Positions 21,222 through 31,097 of a stretch of 34,764 nt of DNA are shown one piece after another. Below the pieces are notes generated by a model. That model saw nothing but the letters and a program-made list of their open reading frames with translations. It did no database searches and was not told where the DNA came from. Numbering within the stretch: the first letter of the stretch is position 1; the number at the start of each line of letters is the position of its first letter. A program made the position numbers and the translations under genes. The DNA is from Apodospora peruviana (taxonomy: Eukaryota; Ascomycota; Sordariomycetes; Sordariales; Lasiosphaeriaceae): positions 1 to 34,764 of the forward strand of contig JAUEDM010000012.1 of the NCBI GenBank assembly GCA_033439685.1, written 5' to 3'.

Positions 21222-21850
21222 GGTGTGTGTGTAATACTTCGTTCCTGTAGTAAGTCTTTGAGTGAGATATTGCTGGAAAAGACGTGTCTAGTATATATAT
21301 GATGCGTTTCAACTGTGATTTGTTTGTAAGTGATGGCTAACAGTAACAATGTCTGGAGGGGCCGTCTTATATGTGCTTCCAGTTTCTTCCCAGAACATAA
21401 TTACAGGCAAACACCACGTGTCTTACAAACTCAAGGCACTTCTGCCACTTCAATTATTAATGAGCTGCTCCATGAAACACCTCCGGAGACTTTATTGCAA
21501 ATATCTGTGAACAATCCATGGCAAAATCCGGATCAGGGGCCGTAAAGTGGGTCTTGGCCGGTGCAAATTGAACGCCGCGGAGCGCCGTGGAGCTCGGCGG
21601 AGTTCCGACAATTGGAACAAACATAGTGGGCGGCATTTCATAAGCAAGTCCGGTTTACAAAGCGACTATGTTTAAAACAAAGTGTTAATCTTGTGAGTGA
21701 ACATGAATTGCTACCGGATCTGCTGTCACTTTCGAGTTAAGGGGTTTGTTAAATAGGTAGCTTTCACTTGCCAAGACGGTAAGTTGATAAAGCTAAGTTT
21801 CTACCCCACCCTCCAACAAACCATCTACGGCGAGTGTCCACACTCGCAAA
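21222..21850. other. Intergenic region between SDR gene and tRNA gene
   Basis: No gene seen. A GC-rich patch near 21573-21602 contains short imperfect repeats of the form GCCGCGGAG / GCCGTGGAG / CGGCGGAG. Confidence 0.5.
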
Positions 21851-21940
21851 TCTTCCGTAGTATAGTGGTCAGTATGTGAGCTTGTCACCGCCCCTAGGTA
21901 CGATTCGCTCGAGACCCGGGTTCAATTCCCGGCGGGAGAG
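21851..21940 (+). tRNA. tRNA-Asp (anticodon GTC) with an intron
   Basis: Folds as a cloverleaf. Acceptor stem TCTTCCG (21851-21857) pairs with CGGGAGA (21933-21939), one U-G pair, discriminator G at 21940. D-arm region GTATAGTGGTCAGTAT. Anticodon stem TGAGC (21877-21881) pairs with GCTCG (21907-21911); the loop reads TT-GTC-A, with anticodon GTC at 21884-21886. About 18 nt (21888-21905, or shifted by one) intervene one base 3' of the anticodon, the canonical nuclear tRNA intron site. T-arm is CCGGG-TTCAATT-CCCGG, supplying the B box. A T run (TTTTT near 21952-21956) follows as a Pol III terminator. Confidence 0.93.
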
Positions 21941-22543
21941 ACACATCATTCTTTTTGCACTTTTCCTCTTTGTTTGGTTTTGCATTATTGCTACCGTCTT
22001 CTCTCCTTTGCTTGATTTCTTCTGTTTTTGTTCATTGGCCTGTACTTTTCTCGCTGCAGTTCTAGTGCACTCTCTGGAACACCGTGTGCCAGCCAGCAGT
22101 TGCCAGTCCTGCGACGGCTGATAACCGACCAAGCCCCTTTCAGACCCTTTCCCCCTTTGACCCGCCAGCAAACACCAAACTGTTGCTCAGCCGTCGGTCC
22201 TCGAGACAAGTCATGCTGCACGTCTCCACACCTGGCACCGACAAACGCCTATCAATTCGCTATGGCTTGGCAGCTTTCGTATTCCGTTTTCAGCCCCGAA
22301 CAGACCAGGCAGCACAGCAGTCCTGATGTTTCAGCCTTCTAGGCTATGGCTTCGGTGCCTAGGAGTTTAGTAACACCGTTCTTTTAGTCATATAACAGGT
22401 CATCTCTTATATCTAACTAAGTTGGCAACTACCAACGCTTGTGAGTTTGGCTGTTCAACACAAACCCCATCGGTCTCTCTCTCTAAACATTCTAATCACA
22501 ACTTCCAGTCCTCAGCAACAAAAACGTCAACGGTATAGCTACA
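21941..22543. other. Intergenic region and 5' leader of the ankyrin gene
   Basis: Apart from the tRNA terminator no gene is seen. C/T-rich sequence (GGTCTCTCTCTC near 22472) precedes the ankyrin-protein ATG, as is common in fungal leaders. Confidence 0.5.
21951..21957 (+). terminator. RNA polymerase III terminator of tRNA-Asp
   Basis: A run of five T begins about 11 bases after the discriminator base of the tRNA, the usual position and form of a Pol III stop signal. Confidence 0.6.
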
Positions 22544-24328
22544 ATGGAACCTTCAAATGAGGCCCAAGAGAAGGAGCCTGTCGATGACTCCACGCCACTG
22601 CATCTTGCAGCGCGCGGTATCGATCTCGGTCAAATGCAAAAGCTCTTTGAGGGACCTGACAAAGCAACTGTTGATGTAAATGCAATAACTGCAAGCGACG
22701 GCCAAACCCCCTTGTGGGATCTGGTCAGTGCCGCGGCCGAGTACGACGAGCAGCATGACGACGCCATTCCATGCTTGCGTCTACTTCTCGACCATGGGGC
22801 AGATGTGCACCACCAAGCCTCCAACGGCGCGACAGCGTTGCACCGTTGTGCCACCTCGTGGTGCTGCGATACATCCCGCGAGCTGGCCGAGGTGCTGCTG
22901 GAGTATGGAGCCGATGTCAACGCCAACAAGTCCCTCAAGACGCCTCCAGAACCTAATAACCAGAGTCATGTCCATACCAACGATGGTTGCGAATGCGGTG
23001 CCCACGTTGGAACCGTCTTGGGCAGCCTCTACAAAGCGGCCACCGGACATGATCTCCAACTCTCCTCCGGGTCCCAAACTCAACCGCACGAACCCCTGGT
23101 GACTCCCATCTTCCTTGCCGTCGGTCGAAACTGCAACCTCCCCGTGACCAAGCTGTTGATCGAGCACGGAGCCGACGTCAACATCGTCGACCCCGACGCC
23201 GGGACACCGATGCATATCGCAGCAGGCGCCGGCAACAGAAGCAACACCGCCTCCGACAACGAAGAGATAGTCTCCCTCCTCCTATCCCAGCCCGGAGCCA
23301 AAGACACCATCCTCATCAAAAACAAGCAGCACTTCCTACCCATCCACCTCGCGGCCCAAAATCCCCAAGACGCCGCGAAGATCTTCAAACTCATCGTCGA
23401 GGCCGGCGGCTCGCCCGTAGACGAGCCCATCTCGGCCGACACACCCCGAGAAAACCACCGGGGCCTCACCCCGCTCATGCTCGTCTGCCAAAACGCCCGA
23501 AGTACCGACTCCGACGACCGCCCGACCAAGGCGGTCGAGTACCTCCTCGACCGCGGCGCGGACCCCAACCGCACGGCGGCGCTGGGCCAGAGCGCGCTTA
23601 TGCTCGCCGTGCTGGCCAAACAGCTGCCCATCGTGAAGCTGCTCGTCGCCCGCGGCGCGGACGTCACCGCACTCATCGGTAACGACTCCTCCGGCGACAC
23701 GGGCGCGAACGCACTCCACGCGGCAGTCATCACGCCACACCCGGGCCTCGTGCGCTGGCTCGTCGCCGAGGCAGCGTGTTGCGCGGTCGATAAGCGCGAC
23801 TCGGACGGTTACACGGCGCTGATCCACGCGGCAGGCTACGCGCGCGGCGACGGCGCCGAGGCGGTCGAGACGGTGCGGGTGCTGGTCGAGGAGCTGGGCG
23901 CGGACATCGAGGCCGAGATACCGGATGGGCGCCGCGCCCTACACTTTGCCGCGTTCAAAGGCCAGTCAGCTTGCGCGAGGGAACTGATTCGGTTGGGGGC
24001 GGACGTGGAGGCCGTCGACGTGAACGGGTGGACGGCGCTGCATTTTGCGGCGCGGTACCACAAGCCGGATGTGGTGGGGGTGTTGGCTGACGATGGCGGC
24101 GCGCAGGTGGGCAAGAGGGTGACGGGCGGGCCAAGGCCCAAGACTAAAGACGGGGAGGAGATCGAAATCCAGGGGTTCACAGCGGCGGACTTGGCCAAGG
24201 TTGTGAGGGGCGGCGAGGAGACGGTTAGCTTGCTGCTGGCTAAGGGGGACACGCTGTCTGAGGCGACGAAGGGGTACACGGATGAGGATCTGTTGGAGGA
24301 TAAGGGGAATGGTTGCTGCGTGATGTGA
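22544..24328 (+). CDS. Ankyrin-repeat protein with C-terminal CaaX box
   Basis: Single exon, 594 aa, with a good start context (TACAATGG). Ankyrin repeats run through most of the chain, recognisable by TPLHLAA / TALHRCA / TPMHIAA / LPIHLAA / TPLMLVC / SALMLAV / TALIHAA / RALHFAA / TALHFAA cores followed by LL..GADV-type turns; roughly nine to eleven repeats. A His/Cys/Gly-rich insertion (THDGCEC-like, about residues 143-158) interrupts the early repeats. The chain ends NGCCVM: the last four residues, C-C-V-M, fit a CaaX box with Met at the end (farnesyltransferase preference), and the adjacent Cys could be modified too. No membrane helix or signal peptide. Likely a protein-interaction scaffold anchored to membranes by prenylation. 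The anchoring is an inference from the motif; partners are unknown. Confidence 0.92.
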   Translation: MEPSNEAQEKEPVDDSTPLHLAARGIDLGQMQKLFEGPDKATVDVNAITASDGQTPLWDLVSAAAEYDEQHDDAIPCLRLLLDHGADVHHQASNGATALHRCATSWCCDTSRELAEVLLEYGADVNANKSLKTPPEPNNQSHVHTNDGCECGAHVGTVLGSLYKAATGHDLQLSSGSQTQPHEPLVTPIFLAVGRNCNLPVTKLLIEHGADVNIVDPDAGTPMHIAAGAGNRSNTASDNEEIVSLLLSQPGAKDTILIKNKQHFLPIHLAAQNPQDAAKIFKLIVEAGGSPVDEPISADTPRENHRGLTPLMLVCQNARSTDSDDRPTKAVEYLLDRGADPNRTAALGQSALMLAVLAKQLPIVKLLVARGADVTALIGNDSSGDTGANALHAAVITPHPGLVRWLVAEAACCAVDKRDSDGYTALIHAAGYARGDGAEAVETVRVLVEELGADIEAEIPDGRRALHFAAFKGQSACARELIRLGADVEAVDVNGWTALHFAARYHKPDVVGVLADDGGAQVGKRVTGGPRPKTKDGEEIEIQGFTAADLAKVVRGGEETVSLLLAKGDTLSEATKGYTDEDLLEDKGNGCCVM

Positions 24329-24650
24329 GTTCTTGGCTGGTAGCCTGACGGAAGGGGAGGTTAGGGAGTGTTTCTCGATGCCGTTCCATGTCGCCGGTTT
24401 CTTTTCTTACTTGCTTCCCATCCCCTCATTTCATCAGTCGGTTGTTGAAAATTAGTGAATCTGCCATAGAGCAGTATGAATCAAATATCAGTCTATTGAA
24501 CGGTCTAGTTTTCTAACTGCTTGAAAAATAGCAAGGCATAAGTCATGAATTGCATGTCAGCATAGAAAACATAAACATCATGAAGGAAATCAAGTTAATC
24601 GCACATGTTATTTTTCCGGTCAGTCATTACGACCATTCATCTCGCACTAT
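24329..24650. other. Convergent intergenic region
   Basis: 3' regions of the ankyrin gene (+) and the small hydrophilic protein gene (-). Nothing else seen. Confidence 0.5.
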
Positions 24651-25253
24651 TCAGACGTGTCGGTCCGGCTGCCGCTCACTCGATCCCATGTGCCCATCGA
24701 CATCCTGTCCCTCGCGTCGGGCTTCCTTGACTTGCTCACGGGCCAGCGACTGCTGTGCCTTTTTTCTATTTCAAGTTTTTAGTAAAAGCTCTTCAGATCA
24801 GTAATCGGTAATGAGTGCTTACCGCTCAATATCGGCATCACCCTCACCGAGAGTCACCTCGCCGCGTATCCGCCCATGCCTCTGCGTTCCGTGCTTCTGC
24901 TCGACGGCGTCCGCCACTTTGCCCTCGCCCGGCATGGCCATCTGCTCGTCGGCGTCGACTTTCTCGTTCTGATGGAGCAGATGACCAGAATAATGAGTCT
25001 CTTTCGCCTCCCGGTCGTTGGTCGGCCTGCCCCCGTGGACGCCGTGCTCGGGCGATGGCGGGTCTTGTAGAGATCCCTTCGGGGCCGGGCGGTAATCCAT
25101 GTAGTCGTTGCCGGCGCCAAAGGGGTCGCTGGTGCCGGGGGTATCAGCTACGGCCTGCTCCTCGGGCGGTTTGTGCGAGACGGCATTCTGTTTGGCCGTG
25201 TATGCTTCGTCTTTAGGTGGCTGGGCCGGTCCGGATGGGGCTTGAGCTGACAT
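24651..25253 (-). CDS. Small hydrophilic, probably disordered fungal protein
   Basis: Exon 1 is 25253-24823 and exon 2 is 24765-24651, with a 57-nt intron (GTAAGC...AATAG) and consistent phase; 181 aa. The composition is strongly polar (Glu, Asp, Lys, Gln, Pro, Gly, His) with no hydrophobic core, signal peptide or membrane segment. Short segments such as GNDYMDYRPAPKG, ETHYSGHLLHQNEK and IRGEVTLGEGDADIERKKAQ look conserved-type and not random, and the exon join yields a smooth basic/acidic helix-like tail. I do not recognise a named domain. Its ATG lies 6 bases from a perfect TCCGCGGA palindrome, and it is divergent from the 2-oxoglutarate oxygenase gene 1.3 kb away. Stress-related hydrophilin-like roles are conceivable but unsupported. 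Confidence 0.75.
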
Positions 25254-25259
25254 GTTTTC

Positions 25260-25267
25260 TCCGCGGA
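25260..25267. promoter_or_regulatory. TCCGCGGA palindrome next to a start codon
   Basis: Perfect 8-bp palindrome, extended to TTTTC-TCCGCGGA-AAA, lying 6 bases upstream of the ATG at 25253 on the minus strand. CCG/CGG half-sites are what Zn(II)2Cys6 regulators bind, and this exact octamer is the yeast pleiotropic drug response element. Placement in the leader makes a role as transcription-factor site uncertain. Confidence 0.35.
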
Positions 25268-26143
25268 AAAGGCTGTAATTATGTGGTATTTTGGTTTACC
25301 AAGAGACCAGGGGTCAATGTCTAGCTTGAAGGTTGAATGGGGTTATTAGTGTTGATTAGTGTGTAGCAGAGAAGAGTTGAGAGGGTAACTGAGGGAGCAA
25401 GTGCCAGTTCGATGACGTATGTCGTGAAACTATGGCATCATATCTGGTTACGCGACTTAGTTCAAGGGTTGGGGTTGTGTATGGTGCTCACTGCAGTTCA
25501 ACCAAATTCTAGCTCAGGTAGTCTATTTATATCTATGTTTAACTTTCCTTTATGAATTTCTTATGAATCTGAGAAGGGATATAGTAACTTTGTTCAGGGC
25601 ACGGTTCGATTAGTTTGTAAAGGATTATTAGCAATATTTTTCGACAAAGCGTCTCCCACCTCAGACTCAGACCCAATCAATACCTTGGTTCTGGCGAAGT
25701 TACTTCAAGAGATAATCTTCAAAATTCCCATTGCAAATAAAAACCTTGCAGATCATAGATGTATAATTCTGTTCCTGTTCGGACTTGGGAAGTATACGCA
25801 GGGCAGTGATCCTTACATAAGCAGAGAGTGGTGAGTGATACAACATGTGAGACAGCAGGGGACTTGCAGACCGCCTCAAAATTTCAATGCTATGGGTCGA
25901 GACCGAACACACAGACCGAGCAATAGACCTTACTCAACCAGAGCCAGCCTCAACGGCGCGATCACTTGCCATATACAATCGTCAGTGCGCTGATTGTTAC
26001 TCAAGAATACGACTTCGATCCTTCCTGTCTGAACATGGATGGAGTGTACCGTGTTGTGTATCCCCGACCTTACATGTATGTAAGTTTGTGGCTTCTTTGG
26101 TGAATCCATGTAAGTGAGTGGCTTCCTTCGGATGCGGTATTGT

Positions 26144-26155
26144 TATCCGCGGATA
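26144..26155. promoter_or_regulatory. TATCCGCGGATA palindrome
   Basis: Perfect 12-bp palindrome with the same TCCGCGGA core, about 410 bp upstream of the 2-oxoglutarate oxygenase ATG. Candidate site for a Zn(II)2Cys6 regulator. Confidence 0.4.
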
Positions 26156-26431
26156 GAGCCGGCAGACCAGGTCCAGGCTTCTGGTCTGAAGGAGGCACTC
26201 AACTTGGAAACAAACTCGGGGATATGGCAGTCGGCATTCGGCAATTAGCCTTCGCGGCCAGTTGGATGGCATTTAGAGAAGGGAGTTCCCTGGTGACCGT
26301 GATCCTTCCGAGCAGGTCAAGCGTCTGTGATTTTGGATGGCATCGGATGGTATTCCGAGGGTCGGCCCCTGATGATCCTTCCACGGCGGAAGCAAGCGGT
26401 TGTGATTTGGACTGGTATCATGGAAGAGAGG

Positions 26432-26438
26432 TATAAAA
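26432..26438 (+). promoter_or_regulatory. TATA box of the 2-oxoglutarate oxygenase gene
   Basis: TATAAAA, 124 bp before the ATG at 26562. Few other genes here show so clear a TATA box, which suggests regulated expression of this gene. Confidence 0.5.
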
Positions 26439-26561
26439 CCCCTGAGCCACCTCTCTCATAATCTAGAAAATGATTTATGAGATTCAGACCGTTCTCCATC
26501 GTCAAGTTCACAGCCAGAGGCTTTAAGCAAGTATTTTCATTATCTTGTTCAGCCATACAAA

Positions 26562-27707
26562 ATGGCGGCCGCGCACATCCTCCCTCCTCAGGCTCTTCAG
26601 CATGAAGTAGACCCCATCTCCTCTCACAAAAACAACAACACCATCATCATCCACCATGAAGTTCAAGAGGAACCAGCAACCAACATCACAACCACCACCC
26701 CTCCAAAGGAACCCTTCGACCCAAGCAAGCACCTCGCCTTCTCCCCACCCTCAAAAGTCTACACAATGGCCGACCTCGGCCTACCGCGAGACACAGGCGT
26801 CTCCCCGGTCGCCGTGTCCGAGCCCTTTCCTCTATTCACCCAAGAAGCCGTCATGCGGATGCGGTCCGAGGTCCTCGACGAGCGCGTGCTAGCCAACTGC
26901 ATGTTCTCAAGCAACCTCGCGCCGACGGGCCAGCTGCGTGGCTACGCGGCCAAGTACGCGCCCTTCGTCTATGACGCGTGGAAGGACCACGAGACCCTGA
27001 GAATCATCTCGCAGGTCGCCGGCATTGACCTGACGGTGCAGTTCGACTACGAGATCGGACATATCAACCTCTCCTCTCTCAAGGACAAGGACGACCAAAA
27101 TGACGAGACGAATGATAAGCCAATCGTCGGCTGGCACCGCGACAGTTACCCCTTCGTCTGCGTAACAATGCTGAGCGACTGTACCGGCATGGTGGGCGGC
27201 GAGACGGCCTTGCGCACCGGCCGCGAGGGCGAGATCCTCAAAGTTCGCGGACCGGAGATGGTAATACACCATCCCTCACCCCCTTCTTTTTGTATTCGCA
27301 ATGAATAATGATACTGATGATATGAGGAATAGGGCCATGCCGTCGTCCTACAAGGCCGCTACATCGAGCACCAGGCCCTCCGCGCGCTCGGAACAAAAGA
27401 ACGCATTACCATGGTGACGTCGTTCCGGCCGCGCAGCTCGAACGTGCGCGACGATACCGTCCTGACCACCGTGAGGCCGGTTTCTGACTTGTCGGAACTC
27501 TACTACCAGTTCGCCAAGTACCGGCTCGAGATGCTCGAGGAGCGCATCCGGCAGCAGCTGCGCGAGATGACGGACGCCCGGGCGGCTGACCGCACGGTGC
27601 CGACGAAAAAGATGAAGGACTTCTTCCGCGAACAGGCCGAGTTCCTAGCGCACATGGATCAGCATGTCGTGGACGAGGATGAGGTGGTTAAGGGGGCTCT
27701 TCACTGA
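26562..27707 (+). CDS. Fungal Fe(II)/2-oxoglutarate-dependent oxygenase
   Basis: Exons 26562-27260 and 27333-27707, with a 72-nt intron (GTAATA...AATAG) between GPEM and GHAVVLQG; 357 aa. The iron-binding pair is His192-X-Asp194 in GWHRDSYPFVCV, followed by CTGMVGGETAL, the typical strand and turn after HxD. The distal His is His235 or His246 (GHAVVLQGRYIEHQAL), and RITMVTSFRPR gives the 2-oxoglutarate-binding Arg. The N-terminal 70 residues are low in complexity (His, Asn, Thr, Pro) and probably disordered. The C-terminus is charged and helical. I recognise the family as a widespread but poorly characterised group of fungal 2OG oxygenases; the substrate is unknown. A TATA box lies upstream. 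No targeting signal visible. Confidence 0.88.
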
Positions 27708-28138
27708 GTACCAAAGTATGGTAGTAGAGCAGCACATAAACAGCAATGACATAAAAGTCTGCTAGTGAAGACAGTCACTCATGAAGCTGGTTGAGAAGCA
27801 CAAGTCAAATCACGAGCAGGGGAGGACAAGACAGATATGGGTATTCATGACTCCATTCGCATTGATGGTAATCTCTATGTTCAGTATGATGTAACGAGTA
27901 AATTAAATAAAAAACTTGTTAGTCTACCGCCGCGGTGAGATATCCAGAACCATCCCGAAAGAAAAATGCAAGCCAGGTATATAGAGTTAGCAAATCCCAT
28001 CCGTCAAGATGTAAAAAGACAAAACACCCGGTAGAACCACGCTGAGACGACGGCCTTTTTGTCTTTATATTAACCCCAATGAAATACCAACCCATGGTGT
28101 ATGTACCAGCTTTTCCCCCAATCCCAAGCAGCCCTAAT
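27708..28138. other. Convergent intergenic region
   Basis: 3' regions of two convergent genes. A minus-strand frame here (27919-28368) overlaps the C-terminus of the GH17 gene in another frame and has no motif. Nothing else seen. Confidence 0.5.
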
Positions 28139-29326
28139 CTACAACATGACAGCAAAGACGCCTGCCACGAGAGCAAGAGCAGCATAGGAAAAGGTGTTGA
28201 GGCCAGCGCCGCTGGTCGGGGAAGTGCTCGGCGCCGAGGTGGTACCGGAAGTACCAGCGCCCGAGGTACCGCTGCCGCTGCCCGAGGATCCGGTGCCCGA
28301 GGGCGAAGCGACGCCAGTGCTGGACGGCTGGTCAGAGCTGCCAGAGCTGGACGCGGTGGGGGTGTCAAAGGTGGTAGGGCAGGTGAGGTCGAACATGGGC
28401 TTGGTCGACAGGTCTTTGGTGATGGCGAACTTCATGGTGTTGTCCGGGTTGGAGTCGCGCAGGTTGTACCAGAAGGTGGGCACCTTGCCGAAGAGCTTGC
28501 GGCAGCCGACCTCCTGCCAGTAGTACTGGGCGTTCTTGACGCTGGGCACGGCCTTGTCCCAGGTCTCGCCGATGTAGGGCCAGCCCGTCTCGGTCAGCCA
28601 GATGGGCTTGTCGCCGATGGCTCCCTTGACGGCATCGAAGGCGCGGTCGAAGAGCACGCCAGCATTTGTGATCTCGTTGCCCTTGCCGTCCTCGTAGTAA
28701 GGGTACTCGTCAACGCCGACGAAGTCGACGGCGTCGACGACAGCCTTGTTGGTTCCGTTGGTCCAGGCGTCCCAGGTGTCGACGTGGCCGACGGGGATGT
28801 TGGCGATAGCGCTCTTGGCAAACTTGGTCTTGTACTCGTTGATGAAGCTGACAATGAGGGTAGGGTCGGCGCCCACCCCTGCTTTGTTCTTGACGCCCTG
28901 GACCGAGTTGCGGTACAAGTCCTCGCTGCCGATGGAGATGCCAATGATCAGGTCGGTCAGCTTGGTGCCATACTTCTTGACGCCATTTTCGAGTGCGGAA
29001 AGCTCCTGGCTGATGTTGGTCACGCCGGAAGCCCAGACACCAAGGAGGATGTAGGTCTCTGTCTCGATGGCGGCCTCGAAGGCCTCAATTGGGTCGGTCT
29101 GGCTGTATGCTTGGATGTTTGTGTAGAGACGGACGGCGTTGAACTTTCCGGGGGAGTTCTCGAGATTCTGGGCGGTTTCGAACTCCTTCTTGAAGTCTGC
29201 CTTGAACTTGGCCGAGTGGTCCGGCAGCGTGGATCCCGAGTTGAAGCCCAAGTAGTTCTTGTCGGCGGCCGACGCGCCAGCCGCGAGAAGAGCGGCAGCG
29301 GCAGCAATACCGGATGTGAAATGCAT
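28139..29326 (-). CDS. eglC: GH17 endo-1,3-beta-glucanase, GPI-anchored (EglC-type)
   Basis: Single exon, 395 aa. Signal peptide at 1-20 (MHFTSGIAAAAALLAAGASA), then a GH17 domain of about 290 residues starting KNYLGFNSGS. The acid/base Glu is Glu135 in IGISIGSEDLYRN (family form usually GNE; here GSE), and the nucleophile is Glu246 in WLTETGWPYIG. VDEYPYY and TFWYNLRD are other family hallmarks. A Ser/Thr/Gly-rich linker (about 318-372), likely O-glycosylated, leads to a hydrophobic C-terminal tail (FSYAALALVAGVFAVML) preceded by small residues, a standard GPI-attachment signal. Expected location is the plasma membrane/cell wall, where it would cleave or remodel beta-1,3-glucan. The name is given by resemblance to Aspergillus EglC. 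Confidence 0.95.
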   Translation of the reverse strand: MHFTSGIAAAAALLAAGASAADKNYLGFNSGSTLPDHSAKFKADFKKEFETAQNLENSPGKFNAVRLYTNIQAYSQTDPIEAFEAAIETETYILLGVWASGVTNISQELSALENGVKKYGTKLTDLIIGISIGSEDLYRNSVQGVKNKAGVGADPTLIVSFINEYKTKFAKSAIANIPVGHVDTWDAWTNGTNKAVVDAVDFVGVDEYPYYEDGKGNEITNAGVLFDRAFDAVKGAIGDKPIWLTETGWPYIGETWDKAVPSVKNAQYYWQEVGCRKLFGKVPTFWYNLRDSNPDNTMKFAITKDLSTKPMFDLTCPTTFDTPTASSSGSSDQPSSTGVASPSGTGSSGSGSGTSGAGTSGTTSAPSTSPTSGAGLNTFSYAALALVAGVFAVML

Positions 29327-31097
29327 GTTTGCTGGTGGCAGCTAGCTAATAGCTATGTGTAGGTACCTAATGCGTTGTGCTGCGGCGTATCGTGTTTGGG
29401 TCGTGTCGAGGTGTGTCGGTCGAGAAGTTGCTTGCGGAAAACAACAAACAAGGATCGCTCAAGATGGGTTAGGGAGAGTGTGGGAATATAAAGAAAATAA
29501 CGAGAATGTCAGAAAGAGAGAACAGCGATGTTAAGAACGAGTGTCGGAGTCCAGGCAGGACGTGTGGTGGGAAAAACGGCCGAAGGTGAAGCGGTGGATT
29601 GGGAATGGGAAGAGGGATGACGATGGGCAGGAAGAAGGGAGCAAACAAACCCTTCTCTGGCCGGGGGAAAAATAGGGACGAAAAGGGGTGTGGGTGTGTT
29701 TGGGAGCGCGCTGTGCCACGTGCAGCCGGGCTGCAGGGGCGGTCAACTCTTCACCTGGTGGCCCGCAGCGGTGCTTGAAACTTCTGGTGGAGTGCCCGTT
29801 AAACACTGCCACAACCATCAATTTCGGGTCGGCAAAGCAGTGGGGATTCGACCAGTAACACGAGAAAACCCCAGTCCACCACTGTCCACTTCACTGTCCA
29901 CTTCACTGTCCACTTCACTGTCCACTTCACTGTCCACAGTCTGGATGGAAATTCCACCATTCATTCAAGAAAAGAAACTCACTCATTGCATGCCTCACGG
30001 ATGCTCCATTTTTCGGTTATTATTCATCGACAGTTGGGGGATTTTCAGCCCAGCTAGAAACATCTGATGTTTTGTTCTTTTTCCTTTCTGCAAGACAATG
30101 GCACCATCCAGTCGCGACAAGCTTTTGTGCAGCACTTCCAGGTTTTTGGGTGCCGGGGATGGTCCACTCGGCGCAGATCCATCATCCACTGGTCCACCGT
30201 CCCGAGATGCAGATCCTGGCCCGCCCCCTTCCCCCCAATTTAGGTCCTTGGCGATATGACGCCCCCTTGGCCCCTTTGTCGTTTTCTTCCATTTTTCTGC
30301 CTTTGCATTGCATCAACTTATTTGATTTTGGGAGAGATGCTTAGTAACAACCTCGCGTCGCGCCAGTTCAGCAAGAGGGTGAGACAAACCGTCGAGAATG
30401 AAGCACGCAAGTTGTACATACACTCACGTAAGCCGCAACCCTCCCAGCAGAACAATACGCGTTAATTGGTCCGCGCTCTTTTCAGCTTTCATCGTTCGGG
30501 GTGGAAGCGAAAAGAGGCTGTCCAAGTGCCGCGCCGTCTTAGTAAGGCCGGCTGCCGGTCAAACGCCATCAAGACCTCAATCTGATATCGAATCGTCAAA
30601 TGGAAAAAGATGCCTTACCCTCTTTCCAAGAAATCTTTTTTTATGTAATGGCATCAGAAAGAAGTTTTGTCGATGGGATGTGGTGCTGGTCCCTTCACAC
30701 AATCGTGATAGTGATGTGGGAGACAGCAGCCATCCATGATGAAACCACCTACGCTGGCAATCCACCGTGGTAGCACGCCGTTGGCTGCCAGTGTGAAGAA
30801 CGAAATGAGTCTTGGTTCCCCGCACTCATCGATGCACGGATCGACGACGCTGGACCAGGTTTGGAGTTGAGACATCTCAGGAAAGGAGGCATTTTCACAT
30901 CCCAGGAAAGGCTATAACTCGGGTACACTAAAAATATAAATCTTGATAGATGTATAGGTAGCTAATAACTTATAAACTTGAGAAATAAGAATACGTATAA
31001 TTGGAAAACGCCAGAACTCCTTATGATACCACCCCCCGTTATCTACTTGCTACACCCATCCCGTCCTGTTCCTCCGCTAAGGTACTCTCAAAACGTT
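29327..31097. other. Long intergenic region; promoter of the GH17 gene
   Basis: About 1.8 kb with no credible gene; open frames are short and motif-free. It contains a 12-bp minisatellite (29881-29937), the AGGTACCTA string near 29363-29371, a CACGTG near 29717, and AT-rich sequence near 30930-31000. Confidence 0.5.
29881..29937 (+). repeat. 12-bp minisatellite, 4.75 copies
   Basis: The unit ACTGTCCACTTC is repeated four times without change, followed by a partial copy ACTGTCCAC; a degenerate copy precedes it. Located about 550 bp upstream of the GH17 gene. Confidence 0.97.

Larger units (their letters stand above)
25254..26561. other. Divergent intergenic region with two TCCGCGGA palindromes
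   Basis: About 1.3 kb between divergent genes. No convincing coding frame. It contains TCCGCGGA twice, an imperfect direct duplication of about 27 bp near 26076-26137 (GTAAGTTTGTGGCTTCTTTGG versus GTAAGTGAGTGGCTTCCTTCGG type), and a TATAAAA at 26432-26438. Confidence 0.55.

Noticed and set aside
20186..21302. Plus-strand frames of about 200 codons
   Set aside because: Antisense to the SDR gene, which has complete cofactor and catalytic motifs and consistent introns.
23080..24279. Long minus-strand frames opposite the ankyrin gene
   Set aside because: Antisense shadows of the GC-rich ankyrin coding sequence.
28079..29362. 427-codon plus-strand open frame
   Set aside because: Exactly antisense to the GH17 glucanase, which has signal peptide, catalytic motifs and GPI signal; the antisense frame is an artefact of GC-rich codon usage.
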